64,000 bases of DNA, from NCBI RefSeq assembly GCF_900240945.1, contig NZ_OESG01000014.1:242922-306921 (forward strand), read 5' to 3'. The stretch comes from Mycobacterium sp. 3519A (GTDB lineage: Bacteria > Actinomycetota > Actinomycetes > Mycobacteriales > Mycobacteriaceae). Shown here piece after piece: positions 18,096 to 27,969 of the stretch (positions are counted from its first letter, which is position 1; every line of letters begins with the position of its first letter). The notes under the pieces were generated by a model. That model was not told the origin of the DNA. It ran no database searches and was given only the letters and a program-made list of their open reading frames with translations. The position numbers and the translations under genes were made by a program.

Positions 18096-18719
18096 CCGCA
18101 GCTGCGACGCATCCGCCGTCAGGTATCGCGTCACGGTCGGCGCGATCAGCGCGACCACGTCGTCGGTGGCCAGCGTCGCCAGCGGCGGCACCTCCATGAC
18201 ATAGCGCAGCAGCGCCGTTCCGACCAGTTGACTCGCGGCCAGCATCGCCCGCAACCGTGCCTGCTCGCCGCCTCCGAGCACCTCCGAGACCGCGGTCAGC
18301 ACGTAGTTCTGCATGAAACCGCGGAACGCGTCGTGCGCGTCGGTGTTCGACGTGGCCGACTGCAGCATCACCCGCATGCTGTCGGCCGTTTCTGGCGACT
18401 CCCAGATCCGCAGATACGTGCGCACCATCCGGGTCCCGATGTCCGGATGCTCGTCGGGCCCGCCGGCGAGCGCGGCCACCAAAACGTCCGGATCGATGAT
18501 CAAACGCAGCGATTGACGGAACAGCTCCTCTTTCGACCCGAACAGATAGAGCACCATCGACGGGTCGACGCGCGCGTCGGAGGCGATCGCGCGCAGCGTC
18601 GTCTTCTCGTATCCGTCCGCCGCGAACCGTTGTTTGGCCGCGGCCAGCACCGCGTCGCGGGACACCGGTTCACCTTGACGACGGCCACGACGCTTCGGCG
18701 TCTTGGCAGGTGGCGGCAC
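18081..18719 (-). CDS. TetR-family transcriptional regulator
   Basis: 212 residues, GTG start. After a basic leader (KTPKRRGRRQGE) the TetR DNA-binding domain spans about residues 20-66 (AVLAAAKQRFAADGYEKTTL, then VDPSMVLYLFGSKEELFR). The remaining helices form the ligand domain. It is divergent from a membrane protein gene and the gap between them holds a perfect ATTTCAA-N6-TTGAAAT repeat, so it probably represses itself and that gene. The ligand is unknown. Confidence 0.9.
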   Translation of the reverse strand: MPPPAKTPKRRGRRQGEPVSRDAVLAAAKQRFAADGYEKTTLRAIASDARVDPSMVLYLFGSKEELFRQSLRLIIDPDVLVAALAGGPDEHPDIGTRMVRTYLRIWESPETADSMRVMLQSATSNTDAHDAFRGFMQNYVLTAVSEVLGGGEQARLRAMLAASQLVGTALLRYVMEVPPLATLATDDVVALIAPTVTRYLTADASQLRLPEL

Positions 18720-18733
18720 CTCTCGACATTAGC

Positions 18734-18753
18734 ATTTCAATGCTTGTTGAAAT
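18734..18753. promoter_or_regulatory. Palindromic TetR operator
   Basis: Perfect inverted repeat ATTTCAA-N6-TTGAAAT lying 15 bases upstream of the TetR start and about 65 bases upstream of the divergent membrane protein gene. Size and symmetry fit a TetR dimer site. Inference from position and symmetry. Confidence 0.6.
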
Positions 18754-18819
18754 CTGGGCGGCACGGCGTTACGCTCACACACAGCGATTAATTCAACAAC
18801 GGATGAAAAGGACTTCGAG

Positions 18820-19839
18820 ATGACAGGGACTTCGCTGGGCACGCCGGTACGGCACGCTCAACACGCGTCACCCGTTCATGAACCGCCCGCGGCGATCCGA
18901 GCCACCGGCGTCGTCGTCGTCCTGGCCGTCGTGATCGCGATCCTCGCGATCGCGTTCGCACTGCCTGCCGTGCGGTCCAAGCCGAACCACATCCCTGTCG
19001 GCGCGGCAGGGCCGACGGCGGCCAGCGGACAAATCGCCGACATGCTCGAGCAGCACACGCCTGGCGCGTTCACCGTCACCTACTACCCCGGCGAGGATGC
19101 GTTGCGCGATGCGATCCGCAACCGAGATGTCTACGGCGGCATCGCATTCGGGGCCGATCGGCCGTCGCTGCTGATCGCCACGGGCGCCAGCCCGATGGTC
19201 GCGCAGATGCTGACCCAGATCGGCGCAGGCATCGCGCAGCAGTCGGGCATGCCGCTGCACACCGAGGACCTCGCGCCGCCGACCGCGTCGGACCCGCGCG
19301 GCGCGGGCCTGGCCGCCTCGGCGCTGCCGATCACGTTGGCTGGGCTGCTGCCCGCCATCGCCCTGGTGCTGGTTCTGCGGCGCGAGATCTGGACCCGCTT
19401 CGTCGCCGCGGTGGCGTTCGCCGGCGTCGCAGGCATCGGCATCGCGGCGCTGCTGCGCTACGTGTTCGGTTCCATCGACGACGACATGTGGCTGGCGGCG
19501 GCCGGACTAACGCTGGGCCTGCTTGCCGCTGGCCTGGCGATGCTGGGACTGGGCTCGCTGTTCGGCCGGGTGGGGTTGGCGATCGGGGCGGCGCTGGCGA
19601 TGCTGTTGGGCAATCCGCTGTCAGGGCTGGCCAGCGCGCCGGAGATGCTGCCCGCCGGCTGGGGCGCCCTTGGCCAGTGGCTGCCACAGGGTGCGACGGC
19701 GACGTTGCTGCGGTCGACCGCCTTTTTCGACGGTGCAGGCGCGGCGACCGCGATCGCGGTGTTGACCGGCTGGGCCGTTGCCGGTACCGCGCTGATCATG
19801 CTCGCCGCGGTTCGCCAGCGCAGGACAGCTATCGCCTGA
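18820..19839 (+). CDS. YhgE/Pip or ABC-2-like membrane protein
   Basis: 339 residues. One N-terminal membrane span (VVVVLAVVIAILAIAFALP) is followed by an extracytoplasmic domain of about 120 residues and then five or six spans from about residue 170 to the end (SALPITLAGLLPAIALVLVL onward). This one-plus-five topology with an outer domain is shared by YhgE/Pip-like and ABC-2 permease-like proteins. No ATPase gene is adjacent. The divergent TetR gene with a shared operator suggests a drug- or lipid-induced exporter component. Function is inferred only. Confidence 0.65.
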   Translation: MTGTSLGTPVRHAQHASPVHEPPAAIRATGVVVVLAVVIAILAIAFALPAVRSKPNHIPVGAAGPTAASGQIADMLEQHTPGAFTVTYYPGEDALRDAIRNRDVYGGIAFGADRPSLLIATGASPMVAQMLTQIGAGIAQQSGMPLHTEDLAPPTASDPRGAGLAASALPITLAGLLPAIALVLVLRREIWTRFVAAVAFAGVAGIGIAALLRYVFGSIDDDMWLAAAGLTLGLLAAGLAMLGLGSLFGRVGLAIGAALAMLLGNPLSGLASAPEMLPAGWGALGQWLPQGATATLLRSTAFFDGAGAATAIAVLTGWAVAGTALIMLAAVRQRRTAIA

Positions 19840-19860
19840 CCCCGCCTAAACTCGGGCGGC

Positions 19861-21027
19861 GTGGGACTGGACGACCGCGATGCGCTGCGCACACTGCGCG
19901 ACGCGGTCGACCCCGCGTTGGGGTCCGACGGGCTGATCCGTCGGTTCTACACCCGCTGGTTCGCCATCGACACGTCGGCGCGGGACCTGTTCCCGCCGGA
20001 CATGGCGGCGCAGCGCCACGCGTTCGCCCAGGCGGTCACGTGGTTGTTCTCCGAGATGATCGCCCAGCGCGCCGAGGAACCGATCGCATTTCTCGCCCAG
20101 CTGGGCCGCGACCACCGCAAATACGGTGTGCTGCAACGGCATTACGACAGCATGCAGGATGCGCTGCTGACCACGCTGCGCAGCCACCTGATCGAGAGCT
20201 GGGACGACCGACTGGCCGCGACCACCCATGACGCCGTCGCGTTGATCATCGGGGTGATGCGCGGCGCCGCCGACGCCGAGAAGGGTCCCCCGTTCCGCGA
20301 CGGCACGGTGATCGAGCACCTGCGGCTCACCCGCGACGTCTCGGTGATCCGGCTGCAACTCGATCAGCCGCTGTACTACCACCCGGGCCAGTACGTCACG
20401 GTGCAGGTGCCGCAGTGGCCGCGGCGGTGGCGGTTCCTGAGCCCCGCGATCCCCGCCGACCGCGGCGGGGCCATCGAGTTCCACGTCCGCTCGGTGACCG
20501 GCGGCATGGTCAGCCCCGCGATCATCGGCGAGACGGAACCCGGTGACAGGTGGCGGCTGTCGAACCCGCACGGCGGCATGCACGTCGACCGGACCGCAGG
20601 CGACGTGCTGATGGTCGCGGGCAGCACGGGTCTCGCGCCGCTGCGCACGCTGATCATGGACCTCACCCGGTACGGCGAAAACCCGCGCGTGCATTTGTTC
20701 TTCGGTGCCCGCTACCCCAGTGAGCTCTACGACCTGCGCACGCTGTGGCAGATCGCGTCGACGAATCCGTGGTTGTCGGTGACGCCGGTGTCGGAGTTCA
20801 ACACCGATCCGCCGTGGGCCGCCGACTACCCCGACGTGCAACCGCCGCGCGGGTTGCATGTCCGGCAGACTGGCCTGCTCCCCGAGGTCGTGACGCGTTA
20901 CGGCGGGTGGGGTGATCGGCAGATCCTGATCTGCGGGGGCCCACAGATGGTCGAGGCCACCAAGGCGGCGCTGATCGCCAAGGGCGCACCGGCAGAGCGG
21001 ATCCAACACGATCCGCTTGCCAGCTGA
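19861..21027 (+). CDS. Type II flavohemoglobin, Rv0385-like
   Basis: 388 residues: globin domain about 1-140, FAD domain about 150-245, NAD(P)H domain to the end. The proximal haem ligand is His85 in DHRKYGV. The FAD motif is RFLSPA where classic flavohemoglobins have RxYS, and the NAD motif is AGSTGLAPLR. These changes are those of type II flavohemoglobins such as Rv0385, which were reported to oxidise D-lactate rather than act as NO dioxygenases. GTG start at 19861. Likely cotranscribed with the preceding gene or on its own promoter; the next gene follows within 20 bases. Confidence 0.85.
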   Translation: MGLDDRDALRTLRDAVDPALGSDGLIRRFYTRWFAIDTSARDLFPPDMAAQRHAFAQAVTWLFSEMIAQRAEEPIAFLAQLGRDHRKYGVLQRHYDSMQDALLTTLRSHLIESWDDRLAATTHDAVALIIGVMRGAADAEKGPPFRDGTVIEHLRLTRDVSVIRLQLDQPLYYHPGQYVTVQVPQWPRRWRFLSPAIPADRGGAIEFHVRSVTGGMVSPAIIGETEPGDRWRLSNPHGGMHVDRTAGDVLMVAGSTGLAPLRTLIMDLTRYGENPRVHLFFGARYPSELYDLRTLWQIASTNPWLSVTPVSEFNTDPPWAADYPDVQPPRGLHVRQTGLLPEVVTRYGGWGDRQILICGGPQMVEATKAALIAKGAPAERIQHDPLAS

Positions 21028-21047
21028 GCGTGGCAGGATCGTTCACC

Positions 21048-21950
21048 ATGGCCGAGTTCGAAAGCGTCGTGCTGAAGGACCCCTCGTCGTCGGTGACCGC
21101 CACCTTCGTCCCCGTCGCGGGCATGGTGGGCACCTCGCTCGCCGACGGCGGCGACGAGTTCCTCGGCCAACGCCGCGGGCTCGACGCCTATGTGAACGCG
21201 GGCAAGACCATGGGCATCCCGATCCTGTACCCGTGGGCAAACCGGTTGAGCGCCAGCAAGTATGGGATCAACGGCGCCGTGGTCACCCTGACGCCGGGGA
21301 CCGGCGGGGTACGCACCGACGAACACGGTGTGCCGATCCACGGTGTGCTCGCCGCCTACCCCGGGTGGCTGGTCACCGCGCGCACGGAGAACACGCTGAC
21401 GGCCGTCCTCGACTTCGGCGGCAAACCACGGTTGCTGGCGTCGTTCCCGTTCCCCCATCTGCTCACCCAGCACGTGACGTTGCAGGATCGCACGCTGGCC
21501 ATCGAGACGACCGTGATGCCGACGACGTCGGCGTCGGTGCCGTTGTGCTTCGGCTATCACCCGTATTTCACGATTCCCGGTGTGCCGCGCGAAGAGTGGC
21601 GGCTGACCACGCCGTCGATGCGCCATCTGCCGGTGGACAACTGGGGCATCCCCACTGGTGAGCACGAGGATTGGAACGGCGCCACCGAGCCGCTGAAGAC
21701 CGTCACGTACGACGACGGCTTCGACAATGTGCCCGAAGGGGCGGTGTTCGCGCTGTCGGGCGGCGACCGCCGCGTCGAGGTCACGTTCGACAAGGGCTAT
21801 CCGGCGGCTCAGCTGTTCGCGCCCAAGACGGACGACATCGTGGCGATCGAACCGATGGCGGCGCCGACGGATTCACTGCGTCGCGGCACGTACCGCTATG
21901 CGGTGCCGGGTAAGCCGGAAACCGCCCGGTTCTCGATCACCGTCACTTAG
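21048..21950 (+). CDS. Aldose 1-epimerase family protein
   Basis: 300 residues. Galactose mutarotase-like beta-sandwich indicated by PILYPWANRL near residue 70, HGVLAAYPGW and CFGYHPYF with the probable catalytic His, and late AIEPMAAPTDS with the likely catalytic Glu. The ATG at 21048 has AGGAT about ten bases upstream; an upstream GTG at 21030 is less well placed. It interconverts alpha and beta forms of a sugar or sugar phosphate; the sugar is unknown. Its stop overlaps the convergent hspR stop by four bases. Confidence 0.85.
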   Translation: MAEFESVVLKDPSSSVTATFVPVAGMVGTSLADGGDEFLGQRRGLDAYVNAGKTMGIPILYPWANRLSASKYGINGAVVTLTPGTGGVRTDEHGVPIHGVLAAYPGWLVTARTENTLTAVLDFGGKPRLLASFPFPHLLTQHVTLQDRTLAIETTVMPTTSASVPLCFGYHPYFTIPGVPREEWRLTTPSMRHLPVDNWGIPTGEHEDWNGATEPLKTVTYDDGFDNVPEGAVFALSGGDRRVEVTFDKGYPAAQLFAPKTDDIVAIEPMAAPTDSLRRGTYRYAVPGKPETARFSITVT

Positions 21951-22330
21951 CGTTTGTTGCGCGGCTGCCACACCACGACCGCCGTGCTCTTGGGTACGAC
22001 GGCAACCTCGCGGCGTTGGCGGGCGCGCAATTCCTCTAGCTCCTGGGCCATTTCACGGACCCGGGCCTGAAGGGCCTCCACCTGATTGGTCAGCTCGATG
22101 ATGCGCTTGATCCCTGCCAGGTTGACGCCCTCGTCCTGGGACAGCCGTTGCACCTCGCGCAGCAGATCGACGTCGTGCTGCGAGTAGCGGCGGCCGCCCC
22201 CTGTACTGCGCTGCGGGCTGACCAGGCCGAGCCGGTCATACGTGCGCAGTGTCTGCGCATGCATGCCTGCCAGCTCGGCGGCCACCGAAATCAGGAAGGT
22301 GCGTGCCTCATCGTTACGCTTGGAGGTCAT
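21947..22330 (-). CDS. hspR: HspR, MerR-family repressor of heat-shock genes
   Basis: 127 residues. MerR-type winged helix at about residues 14-60 (ISVAAELAGMHAQTLRTYDR, then GRRYSQHDV) and a coiled coil (QVEALQARVREMAQELEELR) for dimerisation. It binds HAIR sequences, two of which precede dnaK and one clpB in this window, and uses DnaK as corepressor in related bacteria. The start codon overlaps the dnaJ stop by one base (TGATG), closing the dnaK-grpE-dnaJ-hspR operon and giving an autoregulatory loop. Confidence 0.96.
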   Translation of the reverse strand: MTSKRNDEARTFLISVAAELAGMHAQTLRTYDRLGLVSPQRSTGGGRRYSQHDVDLLREVQRLSQDEGVNLAGIKRIIELTNQVEALQARVREMAQELEELRARQRREVAVVPKSTAVVVWQPRNKR

Positions 22331-23499
22331 CACGCACCCGCCCATCCCGCTCGCGGATCGAATCCACTGGCCCGCTCCGCCTTCGCGTAGGCCTCGAGCG
22401 CTTCGGCCGCTTCGCCCTCCAGGTTCGGCGGCACCGCGACCTTGACCGTCACCAGCAGATCGCCGTGACCGCCAGAGCGTTTCGGGACACCGCGGCCGCG
22501 CACCCGCAGGATGCGGCCGTCCGATGTGCCCTTGGGCACCCGCACCCCGACCTTGCCTTCCAGGGTGGGCACGGAAAGCGTTGTTCCCAACGCCAACTCG
22601 TGGAAGGCGACCGGAACGGTGACGGTGAGGTCATCGCCGTCACGGCCGAACACCTTGTCGGGCTTGACATGTACGGTCACGTACAGATCGCCCGACGGCG
22701 CGCCACGCAGGCCGGCTTCGCCCTGCCCGGCCAGCCGGATCCGCTGGCCGTCCTCGACGCCAGGTGGGATCCGCACGTTGATGGTCCGGGTCCTGGTGGT
22801 GACACCGGTGCCCTTACATTCGTCGCAGGGGTGCTCGATGATCGACCCGCTGCCGCGGCATTCGGTACAGGGTTCGGAGAACCCGAACGCACCCTGGTTG
22901 CGGCTGACCACCCCGGAGCCGTTGCAGTTCGGGCACACCTTCGGGCTGGTGCCCGGACGTGCCCCGCTGCCATGGCAATTCGTGCACGGCGCCGGGCTGG
23001 TCAGCCGAAGCGGCATCGCCACACCCTTGGTGGCCTCCATGAACGACAACTCGGTTTCGGTCTCCAGGTCGTTGCCCCGGCGCGGCCTGCTCGGGCGTGG
23101 CTGCGCGCCACGGCCGAACAGTCCACCGAACAGATCGCCGATGTTCGCGCCGCCGGTTTGCCCGGCGGCGTCGAACAAGTCGTTCAGGTTGAACTCGACT
23201 CCATCGCCGCCGAACCCGCCGAAGTTGCCGCCTGGACTGAAGCGGCCCCTGCCGAATCCGCCGCCTGCGAACAGCCGTCGGGTTTCGTCGTATTCCTTGC
23301 GCTTAGCCGGATCCGACAGCACGCTGTGCGCCTCGGACACCGCCTTGAATCTCTCGGCGGCGCTGGGGTCGGAGTTGGTGTCGGGATGTAGATCGCGGGC
23401 CAACTTCCGGTAGGCCCGCTTGATCTCGTCGGCGTTGGCGTCAGAGGAGACGCCGAGCTCCTTGTAGAAGTCCTTCTCGACCCATTCGCGTTGGGCCAT
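22330..23499 (-). CDS. dnaJ: Chaperone DnaJ (DnaJ1)
   Basis: 389 residues. J-domain at 1-75 with HPD in [11 protein letters not shown], Gly/Phe-rich linker ([18 protein letters not shown]), zinc-binding domain with four CxxCxGxG repeats ([32 protein letters not shown]) and C-terminal substrate-binding domains. It delivers unfolded proteins to DnaK and stimulates ATP hydrolysis. It follows grpE by 23 bases in the operon. Confidence 0.97.
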   Translation of the reverse strand: MAQREWVEKDFYKELGVSSDANADEIKRAYRKLARDLHPDTNSDPSAAERFKAVSEAHSVLSDPAKRKEYDETRRLFAGGGFGRGRFSPGGNFGGFGGDGVEFNLNDLFDAAGQTGGANIGDLFGGLFGRGAQPRPSRPRRGNDLETETELSFMEATKGVAMPLRLTSPAPCTNCHGSGARPGTSPKVCPNCNGSGVVSRNQGAFGFSEPCTECRGSGSIIEHPCDECKGTGVTTRTRTINVRIPPGVEDGQRIRLAGQGEAGLRGAPSGDLYVTVHVKPDKVFGRDGDDLTVTVPVAFHELALGTTLSVPTLEGKVGVRVPKGTSDGRILRVRGRGVPKRSGGHGDLLVTVKVAVPPNLEGEAAEALEAYAKAERASGFDPRAGWAGA

Positions 23500-23522
23500 G
23501 CCGCGTCACCTCCTTACCTGTA

Positions 23523-24148
23523 CTAGTCGTTCTCTGATTGTGGGGCTTGCGCAGCGGGCTCGCCGCCCTTATCGGGCGTGTCCGCTGCCTCTTCGGCCTC
23601 CGGCACGGTGTCCACCACACCGACGAGGGCATGGCGTACCACCTGTTCACCGACCTTGTAGCCGCGTCGCATCACGGTGCCGACGATGGGATGCGTGCCC
23701 TCGCCCTCGTGCTGCACGGCTTCGTGCAACGCAGGGTCGAACGGGTCGCCTTCATCGCCGAAGCCCGAAAGACCAAGCCCCTCAAGTGCGGTCGCCAGCT
23801 TGTCGGCGACCGACTTCAGCGGTCCGGACTCCAGGTCACCGTGGCTGCGGGCACGGTCGAGGTCGTCAAGCACCGGAAGCAGTTGGGTGACAACGGCGGC
23901 CTTGGTCCGCTCGGCAGCCATCTGCTGGTCGCGCAGCGCGCGCTTGCGGTAGTTGTCGTACTCCGCCTTGACGCGCTGCAGGGTGGCCTTCAGTTCGGTG
24001 ACTTCCTCAGACGTCGATCCCGTTTCGGCTTCCGTGGCCGGCCCACTCGGGGCCGGCCCGGTCGCTGCCGGTTCACGAAGTTCGCCAGTCTCGGGATCGA
24101 TACGCCGTTTGTCGGTGACAGTCACCGGCTCGTGCGAATCGTGTTGGC

Positions 24149-24152
<4 letters not shown>
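23523..24152 (-). CDS. grpE: Nucleotide exchange factor GrpE
   Basis: 209 residues. Disordered Glu/Pro/Ala-rich N-terminus, long helix from about residue 48 ([20 protein letters not shown]) and beta-domain with [27 protein letters not shown] core near the end (residues about 145-175). It releases ADP from DnaK. The start overlaps the dnaK stop in ATGA, so translation is coupled. Confidence 0.96.
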
Positions 24153-26011
<1,859 letters not shown>

Positions 26012-26067
26012 GGTTTTGCCTCCTGAATAGTCCTGCTAGTGGTCACGGGTGCGTAGCACCCATTCAG

Positions 26068-26088
26068 TGTGAGTGCACCGCACTCAAG
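26068..26088 (-). promoter_or_regulatory. HAIR-like HspR site, proximal to dnaK
   Basis: TGTGAGT-N7-ACTCAAG: the right half matches the HAIR consensus fully and the left half at 5 of 7 positions. Centre is about 67 bases upstream of the dnaK ATG. Confidence 0.65.
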
Positions 26089-26122
26089 CCTTCACCGGCC
26101 GACCCTATCGTGTCAAGCCAGA

Positions 26123-26143
26123 CTTGAGTCTTGACGACTCAAC
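26123..26143 (-). promoter_or_regulatory. HAIR operator (HspR), distal to dnaK
   Basis: CTTGAGT-N7-ACTCAAC matches the HspR consensus at 13 of 14 half-site positions. It lies 55 bases from the weaker proximal site, so two dimers could bind cooperatively. It also lies about 60 bases upstream of the divergent antitoxin-like gene, whose expression could be affected. Confidence 0.8.
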
Positions 26144-26199
26144 TGTCGATGTGGTCAACGGGAGGCCGACGGGTTTTGTTCCCGGCGTCCCGATCGCCG

Positions 26200-26685
26200 A
26201 TGACTACCGATGAGCTCGACCAACTTCTCCTAGACCGTTTCAACTTGCGCCGCTCCGACCTGATCGCAGCACTCAAGACGCTCCCCGCGCAGCGGCCGTG
26301 GGCAGCCACACTCACCACCGACGAGGCCCGGCTGCTCGATGACGCCGGCTTCACCGACGACCGCGAAGGACTGGGCGTCAACGATTGCCGCGTGAGGCAG
26401 CGCCGCCGCGCCCGCACGCTATGGGCGATCAACGACGGCGGCACGTGGGTGTACCCGTCGATTCAGTTCGAGATCGTCGGCCGCGGCCGCAACAAGCCAC
26501 TCAAACTCAAGCACGTCCGCGGCCTCGACGAGGTGCTACCGCATCTGCTCGTCAGGGGACGGCACCCCACCGCGGTGGCCGGCTTTCTCATGACCCCGCA
26601 GTCCGAATTGCGAATCGACGGGCAACCGAAGTCAGTGCGGGAGTGGCTGTTACACGGTGAATCCGTCGAGCCGTACCCGGACTGA
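26200..26685 (+). CDS. Xre/MbcA/ParS-like antitoxin of a decayed RES toxin pair
   Basis: 161 residues from the ATG at 26200 (MTTDELDQLLLDRFNLRRSD). The N-terminal part resembles a helix-turn-helix region; the C-terminal part (RHPTAVAGFLMTPQSELRID, then EWLLHGE) has the pattern of the toxin-binding end of antitoxins that pair with RES-domain NAD+-degrading toxins. The frame ends PYPD, but the neighbouring frame continues LIEIGESAAN and stops at 26714, exactly where the toxin remnant begins. This suggests a one-base frameshift near 26672 in the antitoxin as well. A longer frame starting near 26131 overlaps the dnaK promoter and is less likely. Confidence 0.6.
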   Translation: MTTDELDQLLLDRFNLRRSDLIAALKTLPAQRPWAATLTTDEARLLDDAGFTDDREGLGVNDCRVRQRRRARTLWAINDGGTWVYPSIQFEIVGRGRNKPLKLKHVRGLDEVLPHLLVRGRHPTAVAGFLMTPQSELRIDGQPKSVREWLLHGESVEPYPD

Positions 26686-26710
26686 TCGAGATCGGCGAAT
26701 CGGCGGCGAA

Positions 26711-27296
26711 TTGACCGTCGACCCCATGCTGCCCGGCCCTCCGCCCCCGCACGTACTGCGTTCGCTCGGCATCGACGATGACGAGATGCGCGCAATCGGC
26801 GTCGACGAGATCTGGTGACGCGTCCATCGCGCTGAGGGCGAGCACGTTCTGGCGTGGAACGCATTACGCACTTTCGGGCCGGTGCTGCGGTTCGACCCTC
26901 ACCCCCTCCCCAAAGGTGAACATGTGCAGCATGGCGTTTGGTACTGTCGTTCGCCCGCCCACGCAAGGTCCTCGACCTCGCCGCTGACAGTCAGGGACCG
27001 TGGCCACCCGCGCCGGCGGCACGTTCGCCATTTCGACGGCCCCGCATACCGTGACTCAGGCATTCCCCGATTTGGACGGCCTGCGCTACAACAGCCGATT
27101 CGCTGGCGAGCCATGCCTCGCACTATTTGCACCGGCCGCATCGCCAGCGCTGCGAAACGTCTCGGCTGCGGCGTGGTTTGACAGACGACGCGGTGGGGAT
27201 TCCCGACTCGCCGCTGCGGCAAGTCAGCGCCGAGTTCCGGTCGAGTGGATTAATAGCGACCGCATCGTCGCTTTTAAGGACGAAACCGAGACATGA
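26711..27296 (+). pseudogene. Degraded RES-domain toxin
   Basis: Pieces of a RES-family (MbcT-like NAD+ phosphorylase/glycohydrolase) toxin are readable in order: PPPPHVLRSLGIDDDEMRAI from 26726, an in-frame TGA after DEIW, then RVHRAEGEHVLAWNALRTFG and GVWYCRSPAHA in the same frame. A one-base shift gives KVLDLAADSQGPW, another gives TRAGGTFAIS, and the C-terminal FPDLDGLRYNSRFAG and CLALF end the domain at about 27250. A stretch between VTQ and FPDLDG seems deleted. With a stop, at least two frameshifts and a deletion the toxin cannot be active. The gene begins overlapping the shifted end of the antitoxin, as in intact pairs. Confidence 0.7.
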
Positions 27297-27305
27297 AGGG
27301 GAACA

Positions 27306-27788
27306 GTGAAAATCACAGCGATCGTAGCGACAGCGGCGGCAACTCTGGCCATGGGAATGGTCGGTGTGGCCGCCAGCCCGACCGCGTCGGCGGCTGCCTA
27401 TCCGATCACCGGCAAGCTGGGCAGTGAGTTGACGATGACCGACACCGTCGGGCAGGTCGAGCTCAGCTGGAAGGTCAGCGACCTCAAACCCAGCTCGGAC
27501 GTGATGCCGGGCTACCCCGTCGCCGGCAAGCTCTGGGAAGCCACGGCCACCGTCAGGGCCATCCGGGGCACCGTCACCCCCGCCATTTCGCAGTTCAACG
27601 CCGTCGCCCCCAACCAGGACGCCTACCGGGTGCTGTGGCAGGTCGCCAGCCCGGTCAACATCAGCGGAGCCACCATCCCCGAGGGCGCCGAAGCGACGGG
27701 CAAGATCCATTTCGACGTCACGGGAGCACCTCCCACCACCGTCACCATGAACAACGGCATGGAAGACCTGATGATCTGGACCCCGTAG
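27306..27788 (+). CDS. MPT63/DUF1942-family secreted immunogenic protein
   Basis: 160 residues. Signal peptide (MKITAIVATAAATLAMGMVG, cleavage likely after ASA near residue 30) followed by an immunoglobulin-like beta-sandwich domain: YPITGKLGSELTMTDTVGQV, later LWEATATVRAIRGTVTPAIS. This matches the secreted antigen family of MPT63 (Rv1926c). GTG start with AGGGGAA eight bases upstream. A strong terminator hairpin follows. Function unknown; structural relatives suggest adhesion or binding at the surface. Confidence 0.85.
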   Translation: MKITAIVATAAATLAMGMVGVAASPTASAAAYPITGKLGSELTMTDTVGQVELSWKVSDLKPSSDVMPGYPVAGKLWEATATVRAIRGTVTPAISQFNAVAPNQDAYRVLWQVASPVNISGATIPEGAEATGKIHFDVTGAPPTTVTMNNGMEDLMIWTP

Positions 27789-27805
27789 GCCCAGACCCTG
27801 GATTG

Positions 27806-27846
27806 CGACCGGACCCACCAGCGCGAAGGCTGGTGGGATCCGGTCG
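27806..27846 (+). terminator. Intrinsic-type terminator hairpin after the MPT63-like gene
   Basis: Two stacked stems, CGACCGGA pairing with TCCGGTCG and CCCACCAGC with GCTGGTGGG, around the loop GCGAAG with a single bulged A. It starts 18 bases after the stop codon. There is no U-run, as usual for mycobacterial terminators. Confidence 0.75.
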
Positions 27847-27969
27847 TCGTCGGTGCCAGTGACTGGGGTACCGCACCACGGGCAATTGGGGTAGCGCACT
27901 ACCCCAGCAACGCACTTCCGCCGTGGCGACACTCGATCCGAGTTTGCACATACGGCAACGGAGGATGCA

